DNA from: Paenibacillus pabuli
GTDB taxonomy: Bacteria > Bacillota > Bacilli > Paenibacillales > Paenibacillaceae
Length of the DNA stretch: 64,000 nucleotides
Reading direction: 5' to 3'
NCBI RefSeq assembly: GCF_039831995.1
Contig: NZ_JBDOIO010000004.1
Location: 682,001 to 746,000 of the forward strand
Shown here one piece after another: positions 26,690 through 35,472 of the stretch. The translations under genes were made by a program, and so were the position numbers. The notes below the pieces were generated by a model that was not told the origin of the DNA, searched no databases, and was given only the letters and a program-made list of their open reading frames with translations. How positions within the stretch are numbered: position 1 is the stretch's first letter; each line of letters starts with the position of its first letter.

Positions 26690-26729
26690 ACAGATTTGAA
26701 TAATGAAGAGTAGGAAGTATTGCAAGAAA

Positions 26730-26785
26730 CTGGCGGATTCACAAGTATTGCATCCATGGATTCGCCAGTCCATTTTTATTTTAGC
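26730..26785 (+). terminator. Terminator after the isomerase gene
   Basis: CTGGCGGATT (from 26730) pairs with GGATTCGCCAG (ending 26768), with two wobble pairs, then a T-rich tract. Confidence 0.65.
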
Positions 26786-26855
26786 ACTCAGTCCATGATG
26801 AAATTAGTAACTAGAGCAATTAATATGAATACCCACAATAAAAGGAGTACATAAA

Positions 26856-27389
26856 ATGAAGTTTTTGTTTGAATTGATGTTATCTATGCTAATGCTTACC
26901 AATGGTTCGAGTGGCGAACCTCTTACCAGAGAGGATGTCCAGAGCTATCTCAAAACTCACCATTTGCAATATGCTGATGCAAAAATTGTGAGTGACCGCT
27001 CTGCACTGTTGGTTGATGTAAAAGGAGAATATGCCAAAGCATCGGTACTCACCAAATCAGCGGATAATAAGCTTGTAATGCAACCTAACGAGTATGTATG
27101 GGAAGAAGACGAAGAGGGCATATCCGTAGAAACGGTAGGTCGATATTTATGTATTGTGATCCACGATAAAGCACGTAGTCATGATATGGATTTCGTTAAC
27201 ATTGTCTATGTTGATGATAATGGGGATGAGCGTAAGGATCGCTACTATTTTAAGGGGAAACAATCCCTTATTATTCCAATGCCGACCCGAAAAGAATCCA
27301 TCGTGGTTGCTATTTACGGGAACGATGGCTTTATCCACGATATGGTTAAACGTTTCCCTGAGATTATGTTACAGCAAAATCATCTATAG
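26856..27389 (+). CDS. Possibly exported protein, unknown function
   Basis: 177 residues. A weak hydrophobic N-terminus (FLFELMLSMLMLTNG, about 3-17) could be a short signal sequence; the rest is a soluble, acidic, beta-rich domain. AAAAGGAG precedes the ATG. No recognised family or catalytic motif. It converges on the SDR gene with a hairpin between them. Confidence 0.7.
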   Translation: MKFLFELMLSMLMLTNGSSGEPLTREDVQSYLKTHHLQYADAKIVSDRSALLVDVKGEYAKASVLTKSADNKLVMQPNEYVWEEDEEGISVETVGRYLCIVIHDKARSHDMDFVNIVYVDDNGDERKDRYYFKGKQSLIIPMPTRKESIVVAIYGNDGFIHDMVKRFPEIMLQQNHL

Positions 27390-27429
27390 TGAATTCCAAG
27401 AAAATGGATAGGAAAGTAGATGGGTAGCG

Positions 27430-27459
27430 AAAAGGGACGGGACTGCCTCGCCCCTTTCC
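27430..27459 (-). terminator. Weak bidirectional hairpin between convergent genes
   Basis: AAAGGG (27431-27436) with CCCTTT (27452-27457) and an inner CGGG/CTCG stem with one mismatch. On the minus strand it ends in CCCTTTTC. Confidence 0.4.
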
Positions 27460-27477
27460 TCTAGCAGTGAAACATTT

Positions 27478-28356
27478 TTAATCCAGCAAGCCACGTTCTT
27501 TTAATAATTGATGCGTCACCTTCCACAGCTTTTTCTGCATTCCGGCATCTCCGCCTGGTGCTACAGGAGTTATTGCCGCTCCACTGCCTACATTAAAATA
27601 ACCTCCCGAAACCTCTCCAAACTCGGGTTCCACAGCCAGACGAGTCATAATGTCCGCGCCCCGGCGTGGATCACCGATGTGCAGAAACGTTAAGATGCGT
27701 TCCAGCACACTTGCGAACCACAGCTCCCGTCCAAGACCTGTAACATTGAAACCCGGATTCAAGGCATTCACGCAAACCCCGGTTCCATCCCATTGTCTGG
27801 CTAGTTCACCGGTAAACATAATATTGAGCAGTTTGGTTTTGCCATAGATCGGAGAGGAACCACGTGCAGTAAAGGGAGAGGTATCCATCAAGTCACCCGG
27901 CAGCACCAGTTGGCCATGATTTCGCGATGCTTCAGATGCAACGTTTACGACGCGAGCATGGCCGGACTGAATCAGGGAATTACGCAACGTATGCGTTAGC
28001 AGCCATGGTGCCAAATAGTTCACGGCAATCATCTCGGCAAATCCTTCGGAAGTCACTCGCTGTTCAAACGCATGGAGTCCGGCATTATTCAAGAGTACAT
28101 CGATACGCGGATAAGCATCTGCAATTTCAAGCCCCACACGTTTTACATCACTCAGCAAGGACAAGTCTCCGTAGAAAAAGCGGATCTTGGCAGAGGGCAC
28201 GATTGCCCTGATTTTGTTTCTGGTGGCCTCGGCGCGCTCTTCGCTTCGGGCTGTGAGTACAAGCTGCGCTCCACGTTTGGCAAGTTCCATGGCAGCAAGC
28301 TGCCCCAATCCGCTTGTTGCTCCGGTGATTACGATAATAGGCTGTGTTGTTTTCAT
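27478..28356 (-). CDS. SDR family oxidoreductase
   Basis: 292-residue short-chain dehydrogenase/reductase, cytoplasmic. NADP(H)-binding TGATSGLG near residue 12, NNAG near 92 and the catalytic YGKTK (Y-x-x-x-K) near 170; the extended C-terminus resembles retinol-dehydrogenase-like SDRs. The open frame extends upstream, but AAGGAGA nine bases before ATG 28356 fixes the start. It is transcribed divergently from a MarR regulator across a compact operator region, so it is probably that regulator's target. Confidence 0.92.
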   Translation of the reverse strand: MKTTQPIIVITGATSGLGQLAAMELAKRGAQLVLTARSEERAEATRNKIRAIVPSAKIRFFYGDLSLLSDVKRVGLEIADAYPRIDVLLNNAGLHAFEQRVTSEGFAEMIAVNYLAPWLLTHTLRNSLIQSGHARVVNVASEASRNHGQLVLPGDLMDTSPFTARGSSPIYGKTKLLNIMFTGELARQWDGTGVCVNALNPGFNVTGLGRELWFASVLERILTFLHIGDPRRGADIMTRLAVEPEFGEVSGGYFNVGSGAAITPVAPGGDAGMQKKLWKVTHQLLKERGLLD

Positions 28357-28398
28357 GGTTAAGTCTCCTTTTGACACGAACAGAGTCGGCAGATATAA

Positions 28399-28439
28399 TT
28401 GACATAAATCAACTATATATTTTAATTGATATTTGTCAA
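28399..28439. promoter_or_regulatory. Divergent SDR/MarR promoters with two operators
   Basis: Two copies of TTGA-N6-TCAA (28399-28412 and 28426-28439) lie 27 bases apart, each itself a dyad, and together they form a larger inverted repeat. TTGACA 28399-28404 with TTTAAT 28421-28426 reads toward marR. On the minus strand TTGACA (28439-28434) with TATAGT (28417-28412) reads toward the SDR gene. Both promoters have 16-base spacers and sit inside the operators, as expected for a MarR repressor controlling itself and the divergent gene. Confidence 0.75.
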
Positions 28440-28490
28440 CTATGTATTCTGAAGTCTGCTTTGAAACACCAAGGAGAGGGGAAAACAAAA

Positions 28491-28949
28491 ATGAGTGAAC
28501 ATGTAACCAAAACAAAAGATAGAGAAACCCTGGAACTGGCGCTTGGTGAGCAGATCCATGCCTTGATTAGTGCTTCGCATGCGCTCAATGTCCGGTCTGC
28601 CGAGCGTTTTGATGCGACGCTGCAGCCTGCGGCTTTTCACCTCGTACGGTGGTTGTACTCTTATGGTCCAACAAGTGCCGCAGCTTTGGCAGAAGCGACT
28701 GCCATGGACCGCAGCTCGGTAAGCCGTCTGATTAAGCAGCTCGAAAAGTCGGGATATGTGATGAAGGAGCAGGACCCCGATGATCGGCGCGGCGTTTTAT
28801 TGTCCCTGACGGAGCTTGGTCAACAGTCGACGGGGAGTGCGCTGAAGGAAAAGGAGTCAGCCTTTTATGACCGTATATCCAAATGGGATGATGAAGAGCT
28901 GGAACGTTTCACCGCCAGGCTTCGGCAGTTTAACGGCTTGGAGGGGTAG
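28491..28949 (+). CDS. MarR family transcriptional regulator
   Basis: 152 residues, winged helix. Recognition region TSAAALAEATAMDRSSVSRLIKQLEKSGYV (about 60-90) is followed by the wing EQDPDDRRGVLLSLTELG (about 92-110), the MarR signature with the DxR salt-bridge motif. AAGGAGAGGGG precedes ATG 28491. Divergent from the SDR oxidoreductase; the paired operators between them suggest ligand-released repression of both genes. Confidence 0.93.
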   Translation: MSEHVTKTKDRETLELALGEQIHALISASHALNVRSAERFDATLQPAAFHLVRWLYSYGPTSAAALAEATAMDRSSVSRLIKQLEKSGYVMKEQDPDDRRGVLLSLTELGQQSTGSALKEKESAFYDRISKWDDEELERFTARLRQFNGLEG

Positions 28950-29001
28950 TATGGGGTTATGTAGCGCAAGTTGTGTTGACATAAACACAGCCATTGGTAA
29001 A

Positions 29002-29040
29002 AAAAGGTGATATCCACATTTGTACTGGACACCACCTTTT
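29002..29040 (-). terminator. Terminator of the pectate lyase gene
   Basis: AAAAGGTG (29002-29009) pairs with CACCTTTT (29033-29040), with an inner TCCA/TGGA stem. Seven T residues follow on the minus strand, 25 bases after the lyase stop. Confidence 0.75.
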
Positions 29041-29065
29041 GATCTTTTGAGGGTAAAAAAGAATC

Positions 29066-30376
29066 TTACTTGTCGGCAAGGTACCCTAAACCGTATTTGA
29101 ATAAAGAACTAGAAGGCACAGGAAGCATGAACGTAACCTCGGGTAAACTGCCGTCGGATTGCCTCGCTGCCGATAATTGAGTCGTATCCAGACTTACAAA
29201 ATCTTCTGGGGTGAGTTGAAGACCACCATCGATGGTCCAAGAATTATTTGTAACATTTTCAGTGGGGTTGTTATCATTTTTGATGGTTGTCCCCATATAG
29301 GCAATGTTATTATGTAACACTTCTCTGTAACCAGGAATGTTGGTGATATCCGTTGGGCTAACGCGCTCCAGCATATCATAGTTGGCCCGGCGGTTATTGT
29401 ATGCGGTGTTATTGGTCCAGTTAGCGGATTGTCCTGGCTGATGATTCGCATAAAAGCCATTCGCTCCGTTATTCACGGCAAGTGAATATTTGACGGTATG
29501 TACAGGCAATGGATCTGGAATTCCGGTGGTCCGGTAGGCGTAGCCTCCGACTTTGAACCCATTTTGGTCACCTACGCCATTCTGGTTGCCCCTGTTGTTG
29601 AACGACCAACAATGATCGTACACCACAGGTCCCTTAGAACTGATGCTGTCGAATCCATCGTCACTGTTATTCCAGGCGCGAGAATTGATGAACGATACAG
29701 CTCCGCCATGAGCTCCAAATCCATCTGTATTCCCGGCAGAGACATCCGTTGGGCCAATATTGTCATAGGCATCAGAGTTAAGAACGGTTCCCGTCCCATT
29801 ACCCGTATAATAAAAACCAATGGCTTCATTGCCGTAAGCGGCCATATTCACGAAGTCGGCTTGCCCTCTGATTCTGAAAGCCTCCGATTGAGGCTGCTCA
29901 CCTACTTTAACACCAGTGACATCAAATCCACGGAAAGTGACTCCTGTTACACGATCTTCAACAAAGAATGCAGCCACACGTAAATTGGTTGGGACATGAC
30001 TGAAGTCAAATACAGGCCTTTCACCCGGATATGCCTCATAGGTAATTCCATTTTTGTTGAAGGCATGAACATAATTATAATTGCTATCCGTTTTGGCGAT
30101 TTCAAAATCATCGTAAACTCCGCCGCGGATATAAACTGTATCGCCGGACGAAGCGAGGGACTGAGCTTGCATCAAGCTCTTCAATGGTTCATTTATCGTT
30201 CCCGCATTGGTGTCACTGCCGTTCGGAGAGACGTAATAACTCGTCGTCGCACTTGTTGTTGCAATGGTTCCGTCTTTCCCTGAATCCAGTGTATCTCCAG
30301 TTGCCATAACAGAACTTGTCATAAACAAGGCTGTAAGCATGGAATAAATGATGAATAAACTTCCAAGTTTTCTCAC
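29066..30376 (-). CDS. Secreted right-handed beta-helix pectate lyase (PL9-like)
   Basis: 436 residues. Signal peptide at 1-26 (RKLGSLFIIYSMLTALFMTSSVMA). The mature protein opens with YYVSPNGSDTNAGTINEPLKSL, the usual start of PL9/Pel-type beta-helix enzymes, and has repeated N-x-x-A-Y/W-N-N coils (NSRAWNNSDDGFD, SFNNRGNQNG, TAYNNRRANYD). NGFKVGG near residue 270 carries the lysine expected for PL9 beta-elimination, and the paired aspartates of DDGFD suggest Ca2+ binding. GTG 30376 follows AAGGAG by nine bases; an upstream TTG frame would bury that site. Likely cleaves polygalacturonate outside the cell. Confidence 0.85.
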   Translation of the reverse strand: MRKLGSLFIIYSMLTALFMTSSVMATGDTLDSGKDGTIATTSATTSYYVSPNGSDTNAGTINEPLKSLMQAQSLASSGDTVYIRGGVYDDFEIAKTDSNYNYVHAFNKNGITYEAYPGERPVFDFSHVPTNLRVAAFFVEDRVTGVTFRGFDVTGVKVGEQPQSEAFRIRGQADFVNMAAYGNEAIGFYYTGNGTGTVLNSDAYDNIGPTDVSAGNTDGFGAHGGAVSFINSRAWNNSDDGFDSISSKGPVVYDHCWSFNNRGNQNGVGDQNGFKVGGYAYRTTGIPDPLPVHTVKYSLAVNNGANGFYANHQPGQSANWTNNTAYNNRRANYDMLERVSPTDITNIPGYREVLHNNIAYMGTTIKNDNNPTENVTNNSWTIDGGLQLTPEDFVSLDTTQLSAARQSDGSLPEVTFMLPVPSSSLFKYGLGYLADK

Positions 30377-31188
30377 AATGCTTTTCTCCTTTTTTGGGTC
30401 AATCAATAGTTTGGTGACGTCTTAGCAACCATGGCGCAAGATTTTTATCGGTCCTTCGTATAGAGATATTTATAAAACCATCATGAAATAATTCTTTTGT
30501 AGTACGTTTTAGGTATAAAGTAACGCAGGTATAAAATGATCTCAACGTGGGTGTGGTCATCCTTTGCCAGAGTTGGCTTGGTCGTCCAAAACCCAAGGAA
30601 TTAATCTCGAATGCGGCTTCTCTAAAAGTATAGTTGGGGCAATGATAAGTTTATGTGCTCACATTCATATTCCTATGATCGGTTGGGTGTGCGTTTCACA
30701 TTCCATTAACAATCTTTTTACGTAATCGGACATGTAAAATTCAAGTCAAATGAAGCGCCGACCCCAGTACCCACGGCAATTAGAGTGCATGAGTACCTCG
30801 GAATTCATCGTTTAGCTTGCGGTATTTCAATTCCTATAAGCATGATGATTTTTACATACTTCTTTAGCTTGATCCCCTATATCATTCAATCCTCACAGAT
30901 CTCTTCCTGTCATCCACAACAGTGGTGAAACTTTCCTGAATGGTGAACAAATTTCGAATTTTCCAAAGGGATGTTGTGACCCGGATTACATCAACCCTGA
31001 TGTATGAAATGAGAGATACGTAGAGAATACAGCACATGCATACAGTAAAAAGAAAGCTTTAATGATACGTAAACGAACGCAGCTCTATGTAAAATTTTTA
31101 ATAGGCGCTTTCAACGCGTTGACCCTGTTCTCAAAGTCTCATATATTTACTCCCGGCACAACTACACAGAACGGGTGGAGGGATCAGG
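30377..31188. other. 812-base divergent intergenic region
   Basis: No convincing gene. It must hold the promoters of the pectate lyase (leftward) and of the SLH surface protein (rightward). One perfect dyad, TACATCA-ACCC-TGATGTA, lies at 30987-31004 (listed separately). The remainder is A+T-rich without obvious repeats. A long 5' leader for the surface protein is possible. Confidence 0.6.
30987..31004. promoter_or_regulatory. Perfect dyad TACATCA-ACCC-TGATGTA
   Basis: Seven-base arms with a four-base loop, 185 bases before the surface-protein start. It may be a regulator binding site or a short RNA hairpin in the leader; the sequence alone cannot decide. Confidence 0.4.
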
Positions 31189-34100
31189 TTGTTCAACAAA
31201 AAAGGAAAGAAAATGCTTGCGATGCTTACGCTGATACCGCTGGCAGCGGGAATGGTCATGGGAGCTTTTCCTGCGGCAGTTACCCATGCAGCTGCGGGAG
31301 ATAACACGCCAATCAACAATACGGCAGCAGGTTCATGGCAAACGGGAGATTTGCACGTACATACATTCGAATCGGACGATGCGCAGAATTCGCTGGAGAA
31401 CGTCCTGGATGCGGGTTTGACACAATATGGGCTGGACTGGATCGCGCTAACGGATCATTTGCGATTATCCAAGCGGGACCATAACGGAAACGAAATTCCG
31501 GGTGGGTCCATTCCAATGTCCTTGGGGATGAATGAATATCAAGTACCACAGATCAAGGCACTACAGGAGCAAGGCAAATATGCAGGCAAAACGATCTTCT
31601 CCGGCTTCGAATGGGACATGCCGACACATGAACATGTCGGGGTGGGTATTCTCACAGATGAACCGAATTCGACCGAAGCTCTGGAAGCTGCAAAAGAATT
31701 CGAATATCGGTTTACGAACCGTGATCCAAAACTGTTCGATCCAGCAGACGTAGCGGCTTGGGATCTGGCCGGTGGACGCGCCTACACGACGCACCAGGAT
31801 GCGCTAACCGCAATAGAATGGCTGAAAACCAACTATCCAACAACGAGCTATGCGATGATCAACCATCCTTCGCGTGGCAAAAATAAATATACGATTGCGG
31901 ACTTCCGCGATTTCAACGATCTGGCCCCACAAGTGGTATTCGGTATCGAAGGCATGCTGGGTAACCAGATGGAACCGGATCGCGGCGGGTATAACACAAC
32001 CTACAATGTGTCTAATCCGACGGCAGACGATGGATACAAATACCGTACATATGGCGGTGTAGACTACATGGTTGCCAAAGTGGGCGGACTGTGGGACGCA
32101 CTGCTGGGAGAAGGGCGCCACTTCTGGAACTATGGTAACTCGGATTACCATTTCAAAACGATTGGCACGAATTCCAGTGGTTACTTCCCTGGCGAATATG
32201 CCAAGACCTACTCATGGGTTGAGGGCAGTGGAATGCAGGCCGTGCTGGATGGCCTTCGTTCAGGTAAATCCTTTTCCGTATTCGGCGATCTGATTAACAC
32301 ACTGGATTTCACCGCTTCCGGAGCAGGCGCTCAGGCTGAAATGGGTGAGGACCTGAACGTGACCCAAGGCGACGAAGTGGAGCTGAAGATCCGATTCAAG
32401 AGCCCAACGACCAGTAATAATTATGAAACACCAATCAACAGCGGCACATCTGCTGGCCAGGTGCCTGTGGTCGATCACGTCGACCTGATTGCAGGAGATG
32501 TGACAGGCAAGGCCGAGAAGGGCACAGCCGCATACAACAAGGATACCAACGATTCTACCCGCGTGCTGGCTACCTTCACATCGAACAACTGGACGACAGA
32601 TGCCGAAGGCTACAATGTCATCACGTATAAGATCAAAGTGACAGATCAAGATCAGTATTTCCGCTTGCGCGGCACAAATCTGGAGATGAACGTTCCAGGG
32701 GAGACCGTGAATGGCGAACCGCAGCTGGATCCGAAGAACACAACTTCTGATGCAGAAACGCGTTTTAACCAAATCAATGACAGCAACTATCGGGATCTGT
32801 GGTTCTACTCCAATCCGATCTTCGTGAACGCGACACCTTACAGTGATGTACAGGCGGTAAACGACACACTCCAGGCGATTGATCTGGGAGACCTGAACGC
32901 GGTCACTTCCGACCTTACGCTTCCTGTTGAAGGGAAACATGGAGCGTCGATCACTTGGTCCAGTTCCAATCCGGCACTGATCGATCATCAAGGCAAGCTG
33001 CTGACACAGCCGGATAACAATGAGCGCCTGGAACTGACGGCAACGGTACAACGCGGCAGCGAAACTCAAACGAAAGTTTTCACTGTCATCGTAGAGGGCA
33101 CCAATAATCAGGTTCTGATGTTGAAAAGCAATATGACCACCACGGACGGCCAGCCGTATCATACGGATACATGGACGAATCAGTCCGTAAACGTAAGTGT
33201 AACCAGCGCAGTATATGCACCGGCCGCTTCGGCGACCATTGAGCTGTCCCGTGATGGAGGTCAAACGTATGATCCTTATACAGAGAATACGCCTCTGGAG
33301 ATTGCCGAGCCTGGAGAACATAGTCTGTTATTCCGAGCTACAGACGATCTGAACGGTGAGTATACTTTACCAGTGGTTATCAAAATAGACCGTGAAATTC
33401 CGGTCATTACGCTGCAAGGCAGCAGCCAGATGACACTGAATGTGGGAGAACCCTACAACGAGCCTGGGGCACAGGCATCTGACAATGTGGGCATTAGCGG
33501 TTCCGTGCAGATCGATGGCACAGTGAACACACAAGCGGCGGGTATCTACACCCTTCGTTACAACGTAAAAGATATTGCTGGCAATGCAGCAGAGGAAGTC
33601 ACTCGTACCATTAGAGTACAAGCCAGTTCGAGTAATGGCGGTGGTGGATCAGGTGGCGGCAATGGAGGCAGTTCCGGAGGAAGTACGCCAAGTGTACCGA
33701 CAACGCCTACCGTTCCTACAACACCAACCACTCCGGACACTGGATCGGATTCTTCGACTGAAGTGAAGGTGGAGGTGGAAGCGAATCAGCCTGTTCAAAC
33801 GGGGATTAAAAACGTGGTAGAATTCAACGCTCCGGCTGGAGCTATTGGGGAAAAAGACACTTTGCAGCTGTCTGTGGTCGCTCAGGACAAACTGCAACAT
33901 GCAGCTTCGCTGAAAATACTAGGACAAGCGGTACAGATTAGCCGCACAGGCGGACGGACATTGAACCATCAGGCTGAGTTGAGCCTGAATTATGATCCGG
34001 CAGATCTGACAGACGGAAGCAAGCCAGCAATCTACTATTATAACGAAGCTCGTCAGAGCTGGGTATTTGTCGGCGGGGAAACGAACGTTGCTGGAATTAT

Positions 34101-34710
34101 AACAGCGAATGTGAATCACCTGGGTACCTTCGTTGTATCCAGTTACACACCTGTGAACCTGACGGATCTAAATGGACACTGGGCATCTGATTATGCGGAT
34201 CGTCTGATGGGCATGAACGTGATCCAGGGATATGCCGATGGTACATTCCAACCATTCAAAGAAATCACAAGAGCAGAGTTTGTCACATTGCTTAGCAAAG
34301 CATTGGCTCTCCAAACGGTAGCGTCCACGACTTCATTTGCGGATGAGGAAGCTGTACCTGCATGGGCGAAGTCCGAGATTGCAGCCGCCGTGCAGGCCGG
34401 AATTGTGACAGGCTACGGAGATAATACATTTAAGCCGGATCGTACCATTACCCGTGCCGAGATGGCCGTCATGATGACAAAAGCACTGAAGTTGAGTGAT
34501 GTGCAGGCAGGAACGAATGGCGAGACTGCCAAACCAAGCTTCACCGATGCAGCACAAACGCCGGCTTGGGCACAGGAAGCCATGGATGCAGCTGTACAAG
34601 CCAATATTATTAATGGATATACGGACAATACGGTTCGCGCGGAGAATATGACGACCCGTGCGGAAGCGACAGCCATGATTTACAAATTGCTGCTTGCGAT
34701 GTACGTGTAA
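31189..34710 (+). CDS. S-layer-anchored PHP-type phosphoesterase with Ig-like and SLH domains
   Basis: 1173-residue exported surface protein. Signal peptide at about 1-35 (cleavage near THAAA-G). PHP/CehA-like metal domain at about 52-330: GDLHVHTFESDD, WIALTDHL, GFEWDMPTHEH, MINHPSRG and GNSDYHF give a full set of histidine/aspartate/glutamate ligands. A beta-rich stretch follows (340-550), then an Ig-like domain (557-635), a further domain with SRDGGQTYDPY (640-730), a DUF5011-type Ig domain (735-815), a Gly/Ser then Pro/Thr linker (817-855), a beta domain (860-975), and three SLH domains starting near 990, 1047 and 1118. TTG start after GGAGGG. Probably a cell-wall-bound phosphoesterase or hydrolase; substrate unknown. 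Confidence 0.88.
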   Translation: MFNKKGKKMLAMLTLIPLAAGMVMGAFPAAVTHAAAGDNTPINNTAAGSWQTGDLHVHTFESDDAQNSLENVLDAGLTQYGLDWIALTDHLRLSKRDHNGNEIPGGSIPMSLGMNEYQVPQIKALQEQGKYAGKTIFSGFEWDMPTHEHVGVGILTDEPNSTEALEAAKEFEYRFTNRDPKLFDPADVAAWDLAGGRAYTTHQDALTAIEWLKTNYPTTSYAMINHPSRGKNKYTIADFRDFNDLAPQVVFGIEGMLGNQMEPDRGGYNTTYNVSNPTADDGYKYRTYGGVDYMVAKVGGLWDALLGEGRHFWNYGNSDYHFKTIGTNSSGYFPGEYAKTYSWVEGSGMQAVLDGLRSGKSFSVFGDLINTLDFTASGAGAQAEMGEDLNVTQGDEVELKIRFKSPTTSNNYETPINSGTSAGQVPVVDHVDLIAGDVTGKAEKGTAAYNKDTNDSTRVLATFTSNNWTTDAEGYNVITYKIKVTDQDQYFRLRGTNLEMNVPGETVNGEPQLDPKNTTSDAETRFNQINDSNYRDLWFYSNPIFVNATPYSDVQAVNDTLQAIDLGDLNAVTSDLTLPVEGKHGASITWSSSNPALIDHQGKLLTQPDNNERLELTATVQRGSETQTKVFTVIVEGTNNQVLMLKSNMTTTDGQPYHTDTWTNQSVNVSVTSAVYAPAASATIELSRDGGQTYDPYTENTPLEIAEPGEHSLLFRATDDLNGEYTLPVVIKIDREIPVITLQGSSQMTLNVGEPYNEPGAQASDNVGISGSVQIDGTVNTQAAGIYTLRYNVKDIAGNAAEEVTRTIRVQASSSNGGGGSGGGNGGSSGGSTPSVPTTPTVPTTPTTPDTGSDSSTEVKVEVEANQPVQTGIKNVVEFNAPAGAIGEKDTLQLSVVAQDKLQHAASLKILGQAVQISRTGGRTLNHQAELSLNYDPADLTDGSKPAIYYYNEARQSWVFVGGETNVAGIITANVNHLGTFVVSSYTPVNLTDLNGHWASDYADRLMGMNVIQGYADGTFQPFKEITRAEFVTLLSKALALQTVASTTSFADEEAVPAWAKSEIAAAVQAGIVTGYGDNTFKPDRTITRAEMAVMMTKALKLSDVQAGTNGETAKPSFTDAAQTPAWAQEAMDAAVQANIINGYTDNTVRAENMTTRAEATAMIYKLLLAMYV

Positions 34711-34737
34711 AGAATAAAGGAATGTATTGCTCAAAAA

Positions 34738-34780
34738 AAAGAGGGGGGCCACGAGGTCGAGGTGGCACTCCTCTCTTTTT
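34738..34780 (+). terminator. Terminator between the surface protein and DUF554 genes
   Basis: An AGAGG-type outer stem and a GCCAC/GTGGC inner stem (34748-34752 with 34762-34766), flanked by an A run on the left and a T run on the right, so it can act on both strands. Confidence 0.8.
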
Positions 34781-34796
34781 AGTTATTTGAATCTTT

Positions 34797-35456
34797 TTAT
34801 AGCACCAATATGGGAATAAATAAGGCCGGAAGCAAATTCAATACTTTGATCTCCGTAATCTTCAGGATGTTCAATCCGGTGCAGAGCGCCAGAATGCCGC
34901 CAATCAGCGTGATTTCGTTAATGATGTTGGCTGTCATGTATACGGATATGAAATCAGCCGAGAAGAAGACCAGAGCTTCGATGACAAATAAAATAATTGC
35001 TGAAAGCATGATGCCAAAGCCGAAGGAGGAAGCCAGAATTAAGGCCGTAATGCCCGAGAAAATGGTGTTGATCTGCAAAAACGTGTTATCTCCCTGCAGT
35101 GCACTCTGCAGCGGTCCGAGAATCGGTATCGACCCCAAGCATAATAAGGAGATCGCAACCGTTAATCCTTCATTCAGTCCATTGGATGAGAATTGGGTCA
35201 TGATCCTGGACAAGATCTGATCGAAATTAATCAGTTGACCGATAATGCCGCCTACCGTAAAAAAGATAACAAACATGACCTGATACTGGCTCGTGGAGAT
35301 GCTGTTGATAGTTGTGCTAATACCGATGATGATTGCACTGATCCCGATGACTTGATACAGGATGGCCTTATATCCGTCATTTACAAACTTTTTGGACATC
35401 GCTCCAAGGGTACTTCCGAATATAATGGAAAAGCAATTGACTAATATTCCTAACAT
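34797..35456 (-). CDS. DUF554 family membrane protein
   Basis: 219 residues with about seven hydrophobic segments. The DUF554 (YdfK/YqgA-like) pattern is evident: the opening GILVNCFSIIFGSTLGA, LCLGSIPILGPLQSALQGD near residue 100, and SFGFGIMLSAI near 145. Function unproven; a transport role has been suggested for the family. It starts 16 bases after the amidohydrolase stop, so the two form an operon, and it ends at the bidirectional terminator. Confidence 0.92.
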   Translation of the reverse strand: MLGILVNCFSIIFGSTLGAMSKKFVNDGYKAILYQVIGISAIIIGISTTINSISTSQYQVMFVIFFTVGGIIGQLINFDQILSRIMTQFSSNGLNEGLTVAISLLCLGSIPILGPLQSALQGDNTFLQINTIFSGITALILASSFGFGIMLSAIILFVIEALVFFSADFISVYMTANIINEITLIGGILALCTGLNILKITEIKVLNLLPALFIPILVL

Positions 35457-35472
35457 GATTTCACTCCCGAAT

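Noticed and set aside
32260..33321. Long 353-codon minus-strand frame inside the SLH surface-protein gene
   Set aside because: It is a shadow of a strongly coding plus-strand gene with clear domains; the antisense protein has no recognisable motif and no ribosome binding site.
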